DNA from: an uncultured Ruminococcus sp.
GTDB taxonomy: Bacteria; Bacillota; Clostridia; Oscillospirales; Acutalibacteraceae
NCBI GenBank assembly: GCA_902773045.1
Contig: CACYDE010000133.1
Location: forward strand, 1 to 5,849
Reading direction: 5' to 3'
DNA length: 5,849 bases
In this document: one piece after another, positions 1 through 4,619 of the stretch
Numbering within the stretch: the stretch's first letter is position 1
Layout of the letters: each line of letters begins with the position of its first letter
Translations under genes and position numbers: made by a program
The notes under the pieces: generated by a model
What the model saw: only the letters and a program-made list of their open reading frames with translations
What the model was told of the DNA's origin: nothing
Databases searched by the model: none

Positions 1-25
1 AAATTCAGACAATTTTAGAATTAGT

Positions 26-88
26 GAACTTTAGGCGGCTTCAGCCGCATTTTGAACCTACCGCCTTTAGGCGGTAGTGGTTCAGTTC
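26..88. repeat. Nested inverted repeats upstream of obg
   Basis: Two hairpins lie side by side. The first has arms GCGGC (35-39) and GCCGC (44-48) around a TTCA loop. The second has perfect 8-bp arms CTACCGCC (58-65) and GGCGGTAG (70-77) around TTTA, and is extended by TGAAC (53-57) pairing with GTTCA (80-84) past a 2-nt bulge. An outer pair GAACT (26-30) / AGTTC (84-88) could close both into a three-way junction, although it competes for base 84. The 10-mer CTTTAGGCGG occurs in both hairpins (29-38 and 65-74). No T-run follows closely, so these are not typical terminators. They could be a palindromic interspersed element or the structured end of an RNA from the gene upstream of the window. 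Confidence 0.6.
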
Positions 89-131
89 TCTGAGGTTGGT
101 TTATTTTTCTGATTAAGCTTTTTCTGTCAGC

Positions 132-152
132 GACAATGGCTCTGCCCTTGTC
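132..152. repeat. Hairpin with one mismatch ahead of the obg terminator-like element
   Basis: GACAATGGC (132-140) and GCCCTTGTC (144-152) are complementary at 8 of 9 positions around a TCT loop. It sits 16 nt before the terminator-like stem at 169-190. Together with the repeats at 26-88 it makes most of the first 190 bases foldable. No function is known to me. Confidence 0.45.
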
Positions 153-168
153 CTGCGAGCGCCCGTGG

Positions 169-190
169 AAAGTCCCCTTGGGGGATTTTT
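169..190 (+). terminator. Intrinsic terminator-like hairpin before obg
   Basis: AAAGTCCCC (169-177) pairs with GGGGATTTT (181-189) around a TTG loop, with one G-T wobble. The stem has a five-pair GC-rich core and runs straight into five T residues (186-190). This is the form of a Rho-independent terminator for rightward transcription. It would end the transcript of a gene to the left of the window, or act as an attenuator in the obg leader. The T-tract is short and partly taken up in the stem, so efficiency may be modest. No convincing promoter is visible between it and obg. Confidence 0.5.
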
Positions 191-264
191 GAAAAGGCTT
201 GAGCGAAACTTTACCGAGCTTCGCTTCGCCGAAAGTTATTGAAAAAGAAAGGAAGTGCTGCGGA

Positions 265-1536
265 ATGTTTGTAGATGTGGCAAAGATAAAGATCAAAGCA
301 GGTGACGGAGGAGACGGAAGCGTTTCGTTTCACCGTGAAAAATACGTAGCTTCCGGAGGACCCGACGGAGGAGACGGAGGACGCGGCGGAAACGTTGTTT
401 TCAAGGCTGACGATAACCTGAGTACACTTGCGGATTTCAGATACAAAAGAAAATATTCCGCGTCCAAAGGTGAAAACGGCAGAGGCGGACGGTGCAACGG
501 AAAAAAAGCCGATGACCTCGTGATCCGCGTTCCGCGCGGAACGGTCATCAAGGACGCCGAAACCGGAAGAATTTTAGCCGATATTTCATCTGACGAGCCG
601 GTCGTCGTTGCGAAAGGCGGAAAAGGCGGCTGGGGAAATATCCACTTTGCAACTCCGACCCGTCAGACTCCGAGATTTGCAAAGCCCGGAATGCCCGGCG
701 AACAATTTGACGTTCAGCTTGAACTCAAACTTCTGGCAGACGTGGGACTTGTCGGTTTTCCGAATGTCGGAAAGAGTACGCTTGTTTCCGTTGTCAGTGA
801 AGCGAAGCCTATCATAGCAAACTACCATTTCACAACGATCACCCCGGTTCTGGGAGTGGTTCGTCTCGGTGAGGGTGAATCCTTTGTTATGGCGGATATC
901 CCGGGGCTTATCGAGGGCGCATGGGAAGGCGTCGGTTTGGGTCATCAATTTTTGCGTCATGTGGAGAGATGCCGCATGCTGGTTCATATTGTCGACATCG
1001 CCGGCAGCGAGGGCAGAGATCCGAAAGAGGATTTCAAAACGATTAACAGCGAACTTGAAAAATTCAATCCCGAACTTGCGGCGCGCCCGATGATCGTTGC
1101 AGGAAATAAATGTGACCTTGCGACCGACGAACAGATAGACGATTTCAGGAATTTTGTCGAAGAACAGGGTTATAAATTCTTCCCGATCATGGCGGCTATT
1201 CGTTATGACGTTGACCCACTGCTGAACTGTATACGTGAGGAGCTTTCAAAGCTTCCTCCGATATCTCGCTTTGAAGCAGAGCCGATGCCTGTTGTTGAAG
1301 TTGACAAGTCTAAGAGAAACGAAGTGAAGATCACCAATCATGACGGAGTTTACTTCGTTGAGGGCGAGTGGCTCATCAGAATCATGAATTCGGTGAACTT
1401 TGACGACTATGAATCTCTCCGGTATTTTCAGCGTGTTCTGCTGAATGCCGGCGTTATCGACGCGCTTTATGACGCAGGGATTCAGGAAGGCGACACGGTT
1501 TCGATCTATGATTTTGAGTTTGATTTTGTTGATTAA
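265..1536 (+). CDS. obg: Obg/CgtA family GTPase, 50S ribosome assembly factor
   Basis: This 423-aa protein is an essential P-loop GTPase that binds the 50S subunit during late assembly and links GTP/ppGpp levels to growth. All three Obg domains are present: the glycine-rich Obg fold (about 1-158, beginning MFVDVAKIKIKAGDGG), the G domain (about 159-330) and a C-terminal OCT domain (about 345-423). G-domain motifs are G1 GFPNVGKS (164-171), switch I YHFTT (187-191), G3 DIPG (211-214) and G4 NKCD (281-284). The G5 position reads MAA (309-311) where SA is usual. The frame is open back to a TTG at 199. The ATG at 265 was chosen because the conserved family N-terminus begins there and AAAGGAAG (248-255) lies 9 nt before it. 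It is the first gene of a run with mrnC 12 bp downstream. Its own promoter was not found, so transcription may come from further left. Length is normal for the family. Confidence 0.97.
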   Translation: MFVDVAKIKIKAGDGGDGSVSFHREKYVASGGPDGGDGGRGGNVVFKADDNLSTLADFRYKRKYSASKGENGRGGRCNGKKADDLVIRVPRGTVIKDAETGRILADISSDEPVVVAKGGKGGWGNIHFATPTRQTPRFAKPGMPGEQFDVQLELKLLADVGLVGFPNVGKSTLVSVVSEAKPIIANYHFTTITPVLGVVRLGEGESFVMADIPGLIEGAWEGVGLGHQFLRHVERCRMLVHIVDIAGSEGRDPKEDFKTINSELEKFNPELAARPMIVAGNKCDLATDEQIDDFRNFVEEQGYKFFPIMAAIRYDVDPLLNCIREELSKLPPISRFEAEPMPVVEVDKSKRNEVKITNHDGVYFVEGEWLIRIMNSVNFDDYESLRYFQRVLLNAGVIDALYDAGIQEGDTVSIYDFEFDFVD

Positions 1537-1548
1537 CAGTAGGGTGAT

Positions 1549-1986
1549 ATGATGCGTTTTCTTGACAGAGATGTAAATTTGAACGAACTGAGTCCGCTGA
1601 CGCTTGCTTTCATCGGAGACGGAGTTTATGATCTCTTCGTTCGTGAAAGATTAGTCTGTGAGGCCAATCGTCCCGTGGGCGCTTTAAACAATGAAAAGAT
1701 CAAGCTTGTATGCTGTAAAGCGCAGGCGAAATTTTCGAAAATACTTCTTCCTTCTCTGACCGATGAGGAAGTATCCGTATTTAAGCGTGGGAAAAATGCT
1801 CACGCCATGACAGTCCCAAAAAATTCAAAACGCAGCGATTATCATTTTGCAACGGGACTTGAAGCGCTGTTTGGCTATCTCTATTTAAAAGGTGACGTTG
1901 ATCGCTTGAGAGAAATTTTTGATATTATTGAAAAATCAGGTTCCGATGAAGCGGATAAAGGAGAGAATTTTAATGACGGAGTTTGA
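1549..1986 (+). CDS. mrnC: Mini-ribonuclease III (23S rRNA maturation)
   Basis: This is a 145-aa RNase III-type nuclease consisting only of the catalytic domain, with no double-stranded RNA-binding domain. In Bacillus subtilis this enzyme trims the 5' and 3' ends of pre-23S rRNA. The first metal-binding motif is FIGDGVYDLFVR (21-32), where D24 matches the aspartate of the usual IGDA. The second is ATGLEALFGYLYL (101-113), where E105 is the second catalytic acid. The family block RGKNAHAMTVPKN (80-92) lies between them. Two ATG codons stand in tandem (1549, 1552). AGGG (1541-1544) is 4 nt from the first and 7 nt from the second, so the second may be the true start; the difference is one residue. 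The last 14 bases overlap the next gene, which suggests translational coupling. Neighbouring obg gives a ribosome-biogenesis context. Confidence 0.95.
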   Translation: MMRFLDRDVNLNELSPLTLAFIGDGVYDLFVRERLVCEANRPVGALNNEKIKLVCCKAQAKFSKILLPSLTDEEVSVFKRGKNAHAMTVPKNSKRSDYHFATGLEALFGYLYLKGDVDRLREIFDIIEKSGSDEADKGENFNDGV

Positions 1987-2449
1987 GGCTTTCAGACACA
2001 AACTGGAACAAAGTATACTTCCTAAAATGTTTTATGACAATAAAAGCGATATGTTCAACGCGATACTTGACAAGGGCGGAAAATTTTTCAGCGATCTTTA
2101 CCTGATCTACGGACCGGTGACGGATATTGTATACACGGAAAATGATTTCAAAATTTCCGCAAAAAGATGTATGTCTGACAATAAAATGCTGTATTTTCTC
2201 GTGGTTGATATGCCCGAGCCGACAATGCCGTCTCTCTGTCAGCGTGTGTATTTCTGCTGTGAGGTTGAATCGGAAATTGTAAGATACTATACATCGGAGC
2301 TTGGCGAAAACGGTTCTTACCTTATGTGCTCGTTGAATAAACATCATATACACACTAACTATGATACAGCGCCGGAGGACGAGGAACAGGAGTTCCGGAG
2401 AATCGGAAACATTTTCCTTAAGTATATTTTGAACAATAAAAATGAGTGA
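1973..2449 (+). CDS. Hypothetical 158-aa protein overlapping mrnC
   Basis: I do not recognise this family. The start at 1973 is supported by AAAGGAG (1957-1963) 9 nt upstream; an in-frame ATG at 1919 has no such site and lies deep inside mrnC. It begins MTEFEAFRHKLEQSILPKMF and is soluble-looking, with no signal peptide or membrane segment. The middle (about 42-104) alternates hydrophobic and polar residues in a likely beta-rich pattern. It has five cysteines (C66, C89, C95, C96, C119), including an adjacent pair, and a histidine cluster KHHIHT (123-128). An acidic stretch APEDEEQEF (133-141) precedes a helical C-terminus. It overlaps mrnC by 14 bp and ends 5 bp before the PH-like gene, so it is almost certainly co-transcribed with both. 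That it is real rests on the strong Shine-Dalgarno and tight packing, not on recognised homology. Confidence 0.85.
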   Translation: MTEFEAFRHKLEQSILPKMFYDNKSDMFNAILDKGGKFFSDLYLIYGPVTDIVYTENDFKISAKRCMSDNKMLYFLVVDMPEPTMPSLCQRVYFCCEVESEIVRYYTSELGENGSYLMCSLNKHHIHTNYDTAPEDEEQEFRRIGNIFLKYILNNKNE

Positions 2450-2454
2450 TATAA

Positions 2455-2856
2455 ATGAATGTACGTTATCTTGATTCCCTGCCGGCACAGCCCAATATAT
2501 ATAATGTAGATCTCGGCATTGGGGAAAGAGTAGTTTTTACTGCGAAGATGAAAATGTTCGGAACAGAAATAGGCGAGCTTCTTGGAACAGGTTCCAATTT
2601 GAAATTCACACTTACCAATAAGAGGTTGTTTGCGGAAAATCCATACGGTGTATGGACTGCCGATCTCTACGATGATGTTGTAAGCTTCGTGCTGGAAGAC
2701 AGAAGCGTTCTGTTTATAAAAAACATATTTTTTCTCGTTATGCTTAACAAGGAGATAGTTTTTGCAGGCGGAGCAAGGAGACTGAGAGGGTTTCAGTTTT
2801 ATTTCAATAAGCATGATACCGAACGGCTGAATCTTATCATAAAAGGTATTGCGTAA
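2455..2856 (+). CDS. Small PH/GRAM-like domain protein
   Basis: This 133-aa protein appears to be a single bacterial pleckstrin-homology/GRAM-like beta-barrel domain. The evidence is the pattern around FTLTNKRLFAENPYGVWTAD (51-70), which matches the usual 'LTNKRLI...GI' strand-turn-strand core. It is followed by DVVSF (74-78), a hydrophobic strand IKNIFFLVML (88-97), and a C-terminal helix (about 120-133) that would cap the barrel. GERVVFTAKMKMFG (23-36) fits the first strands. Residues 88-97 are hydrophobic but too short and embedded for a clear membrane span. Such stand-alone domains are common in Firmicutes and mostly unassigned; lipid binding should not be assumed. The start follows the previous stop by 5 bp with only a weak GAGTGAT site (2444-2450), which overlaps that stop, so translation is probably coupled. 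Confidence 0.82.
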   Translation: MNVRYLDSLPAQPNIYNVDLGIGERVVFTAKMKMFGTEIGELLGTGSNLKFTLTNKRLFAENPYGVWTADLYDDVVSFVLEDRSVLFIKNIFFLVMLNKEIVFAGGARRLRGFQFYFNKHDTERLNLIIKGIA

Positions 2857-2892
2857 GCTCTGTGAGACGAAAAGATATTCGACAGTGGTACC

Positions 2893-4263
2893 CTATACGC
2901 TTGGTATGCCGTTTCGTGTATCCTCCCGAACTTCGTTTCTTAGCAGCAGCAAAGCCGTCAGATTCGGGAAAGCCATGAGCGCGTTGAAAATATCCGCCAT
3001 GCTCCACATTGTTTCAAGCGGGATCATCGGCGCGGCAGTCACCATGGCGATATACAAAATTCTGTAAACGGTGACGGAGTTTTTTCCGAAGAGATATTCG
3101 GCGCACTTCTCACCGTAGCATGACCAGCCGAGTATGGTCGAAAAAGCGAACGTAATCAGTCCGAAAACAAGAATAGGCTTTCCGATGTAAGGAATGCAGG
3201 AAAATACTGCGTAGGTCAGCTCGCCTCCCGAAAGGCGCGAGAGATCTATGCAGTCGTTTTTTATAACGCTGCTTACTGTTACGAGTCCGCTTAAAAGACA
3301 GAGAACTCCCGTATCCCAAAAGGTAGCCGTTGACGCAATGAGGGCTTGACGCAGAGGATCGTCACATTTCGCCGCAGATGAGATCAGCGGCGAAGAACCG
3401 ATCCCGGCTTCGTTCGAAAAAAGTCCCCGTGAAATTCCGTATCTCACAGCCGCTCCCACATTATATCCCGTAAGTCCCCCTGCCGCGGCTGTCACGGAAA
3501 ATGCCGAACGAATTATGAGGGAAAATGTTTCCGGAAGCACGTCGATATTGTAGATCAATATAATTATATTTCCCAATATGTAAAGAAGCGCCATCGGCGG
3601 AACAAATAATTCACAGACTGCCGCGATCGACTTTATGCCGCCGAAAATTACGCCGCAGACAAGAAGCCCTCCGATCAGTCCTGTGAAAAGCGGAATGGCA
3701 GGGATTTCAAGACCGGATATTGAAATAATTCTTTTTCCGAATGAAAATGAATTGCAGAGCGTCTCCGAGATCGCGTTGATCTGAACGCCGCAGCCGATAC
3801 CGATCGAGGAGATAATAGTGCAGAAAGCGAACATTTTAGCGAGCGGCTTCAGGTGAAGCCTGCTTTCGAGAATATACATCGCGCCGCCGTTAAACTCTCC
3901 GTCTTCCGATTTAACTCTGTATTTTATGGCGAGGAGAGATTCGGCGTACTTTGTAGCGATCCCGAAGATCCCGGTTATCCAGCACCAGAAAACCGCGCCC
4001 GCGCCGCCGAGAGATACCGCTGTCGCAAGCCCGATGATGTTTCCTGTTCCGATGGTTGAGGCGAGTGAAGCCGCCAAAGCCTGAAAAGGACTGATATTTC
4101 CTTCGTCTGCGTCGTTTTTCCGAACGGAAAGTTTGATTCCGCGAAAAATTTTTCTCTGAATAAAGCCTGTTTTTGCGGTCATGATCAGATGAGTTGACGA
4201 AAGAAGGATTATCATGGGTATGCCCCAAAGAAAATCTCCGATAGTCTGAAGAAATATTTCCAA
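2893..4263 (-). CDS. Alanine/glycine:cation (Na+) symporter, AGCS family
   Basis: This 456-aa inner-membrane transporter should import alanine and/or glycine with sodium (TC 2.A.25, AlsT/AgcS type). Family blocks in order are an N-terminal WGIPMIILL...TGFIQ (13-36), STIGTGNIIGLATAVSLGG (69-87), GAGAVFWCWITGIFGIATKYAE (87-108), FNGGAMYILE (124-133), YGISRGLFSNEAGIGSSP (275-292) and FSTILGWSCYGEKCAEYLFG (374-393). About ten or eleven hydrophobic segments span the chain, and its length is typical. The start is a TTG at 4263, 8 nt after a perfect AAAGGAGG, and it gives a family-like N-terminus. The frame stays open to an ATG at 4509, but that extra 82-residue stretch is Phe/Tyr/Asn-rich translation of AT-rich spacer. 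The gene converges on the PH-like gene with a 36-bp gap. Exact substrate and ion are not decidable here; C93 and H25 stand in conserved blocks where other residues are usual. Confidence 0.95.
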   Translation of the reverse strand: MEIFLQTIGDFLWGIPMIILLSSTHLIMTAKTGFIQRKIFRGIKLSVRKNDADEGNISPFQALAASLASTIGTGNIIGLATAVSLGGAGAVFWCWITGIFGIATKYAESLLAIKYRVKSEDGEFNGGAMYILESRLHLKPLAKMFAFCTIISSIGIGCGVQINAISETLCNSFSFGKRIISISGLEIPAIPLFTGLIGGLLVCGVIFGGIKSIAAVCELFVPPMALLYILGNIIILIYNIDVLPETFSLIIRSAFSVTAAAGGLTGYNVGAAVRYGISRGLFSNEAGIGSSPLISSAAKCDDPLRQALIASTATFWDTGVLCLLSGLVTVSSVIKNDCIDLSRLSGGELTYAVFSCIPYIGKPILVFGLITFAFSTILGWSCYGEKCAEYLFGKNSVTVYRILYIAMVTAAPMIPLETMWSMADIFNALMAFPNLTALLLLRNEVREDTRNGIPSV

Positions 4264-4271
4264 GCTGTTGT

Positions 4272-4279
4272 CCTCCTTT
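4272..4279 (-). promoter_or_regulatory. Shine-Dalgarno site that sets the TTG start of the symporter
   Basis: The minus strand reads AAAGGAGG, a perfect match to the 16S rRNA 3' end, exactly 8 nt before TTG (4263-4261). No ATG or GTG in frame nearby has a comparable site, so the non-ATG start is well supported. Confidence 0.88.
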
Positions 4280-4401
4280 TTATTACATATATAATGAAAA
4301 GGAGAAAAAAATATTCGCGTGGGTAAATGGAAAAGTGAAAACAATTGGTACGGGTTCACATAATTATCGCATAAATATGGACAAATTAACAAAAAAATTA
4401 A

Positions 4402-4430
4402 ATTTTGATTATAAAACGTATATTTTGATT
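4402..4430. repeat. Direct repeat ATTTTGATT with 20-bp period
   Basis: The 9-mer ATTTTGATT occurs at 4402-4410 and 4422-4430, exactly 20 bp apart, about two helical turns, so both copies face the same side of the DNA. It lies between the two divergent genes and could be a regulator site. Given the AT-richness, chance is a fair alternative. Confidence 0.4.
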
Positions 4431-4463
4431 CGGAATAGTTGTAATATATGCACAAAAGACTGC

Positions 4464-4493
4464 AAAAAAAATTTTTGAAAAATTTCGAAAAAA
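4464..4493 (+). promoter_or_regulatory. Phased A-tracts (UP-like, bent DNA) upstream of the promoter
   Basis: Three A-runs, A8 (4464-4471), A5 (4478-4482) and A6 (4488-4493), the first two followed by T-runs, are centred about 10 bp apart and end 3 bp before the -35 box. This arrangement is known to bend DNA and to contact the RNA polymerase alpha subunit. The stretch also contains a perfect 17-bp hyphenated palindrome (4469-4485, arms AAATTTTT / AAAAATTT around a G), so a repressor site is an alternative reading. Confidence 0.5.
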
Positions 4494-4496
4494 CTA

Positions 4497-4525
4497 TTGG
4501 CATTTTCATCTGAGTGTTATATAAT
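4497..4525 (+). promoter_or_regulatory. Sigma-A type promoter for the pilin-like gene
   Basis: TTGGCA (4497-4502) and TATAAT (4520-4525) are separated by 17 bp, the optimal spacing; only one -35 base departs from the TTGACA consensus. Transcription would start near 4532, giving a leader of about 88 nt before the ATG at 4620. Confidence 0.85.
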
Positions 4526-4538
4526 TTAAGTGTGTAAA

Positions 4539-4586
4539 TCTATCTGTTTTTACGGGTAGACGTTTTAAGTTATTTTTCTTAAAGCG
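4539..4586 (+). promoter_or_regulatory. Twin abutting hairpins in the leader of the pilin-like gene
   Basis: Hairpin 1 pairs TCTATCTG (4539-4546) with CGGGTAGA (4553-4560), including two G-U pairs, around a 6-nt loop. Hairpin 2 begins at the next base and pairs CGTTTTAAG (4561-4569) with CTTAAAGCG (4578-4586), including one G-U pair, around an 8-nt T-rich loop. The stems could stack coaxially. TTTTTCT (4573-4579), in the loop and arm of hairpin 2, is also complementary, counting G-U pairs, to AGAAAGG of the ribosome site (4603-4609), which would allow a switch or pseudoknot. It does not match the c-di-GMP, preQ1 or other riboswitch consensus I can recall. It may control stability or translation. 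Confidence 0.45.
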
Positions 4587-4602
4587 GGGTTAATTATATT
4601 TT

Positions 4603-4612
4603 AGAAAGGGTG
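4603..4612 (+). promoter_or_regulatory. Ribosome binding site of the pilin-like gene
   Basis: AGAAAGGGTG lies 7 nt before the ATG at 4620, with the GGG at 4608-4610. It supports this start for a frame that has no stop within the window. Confidence 0.75.
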
Positions 4613-4619
4613 TATAGCA

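Larger units (their letters stand above)
4264..4619. other. AT-rich divergent regulatory spacer, no gene seen
   Basis: This 356-bp stretch separates two divergent genes and is much richer in A and T than either. It holds, from left to right, the symporter Shine-Dalgarno (4272-4279, minus), a 9-bp direct repeat ATTTTGATT (4402-4410 and 4422-4430), phased A-tracts (4464-4493), a strong plus-strand promoter (4497-4525) and a leader with two hairpins (4539-4586). Open frames inside it are short or have skewed composition and no good ribosome site. No convincing -35/-10 pair for the symporter was found, although it must start somewhere here. No tRNA or known riboswitch pattern was recognised. Confidence 0.75.

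Noticed and set aside
199..264. 22-codon N-terminal extension of Obg from TTG 199
   Set aside because: There is no good Shine-Dalgarno, and the conserved Obg N-terminus begins exactly at the ATG at 265, which has a well-spaced AAAGGAAG.
21..296. Minus-strand open frame of 91 codons, rich in Lys and Pro
   Set aside because: It starts inside the 5' end of obg, crosses several palindromes and has no convincing ribosome site. It probably reflects the composition of a repeat-like spacer and is not a gene.
304..378. Repeated GACGGAGGAGACGGA (304-318 and 364-378) containing Shine-Dalgarno-like GGAGG
   Set aside because: It encodes the glycine-rich loops of the Obg fold; the repetition follows from Gly-Asp codons, not from ribosome sites.
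1970..2488. Antisense open frame of 172 codons opposite the 158-aa gene
   Set aside because: Its span mirrors the sense gene, it has no recognisable domain, and the sense frame has the Shine-Dalgarno and operon packing.
4268..4295. Plus-strand TTGTCC-16-TATAAT promoter-like pair
   Set aside because: It lies on top of the symporter ribosome site, and a much better promoter with leader exists at 4497-4525.
4319..4363. 14-codon plus-strand small ORF starting at GTG 4319
   Set aside because: The nearest GGAG (4301-4304) is 14 nt away, which is too far, and nothing else supports translation.
4408..4413. TATAAT on the minus strand as -10 box for the symporter
   Set aside because: The hexamer is perfect, but no acceptable -35 lies 16-18 bp upstream, and TATAAT-like words are expected in such AT-rich DNA. 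It remains possible but unsupported.
4264..4509. 82-codon upstream extension of the symporter to ATG 4509
   Set aside because: The peptide is Phe/Tyr/Asn-rich translation of AT-rich spacer, and the TTG at 4263 has a perfect ribosome site and a family-like N-terminus.
4531..4619. c-di-GMP riboswitch in front of the pilin-like gene
   Set aside because: Such switches precede some clostridial pilin genes, so I looked, but the conserved core sequences of class I and class II are absent.
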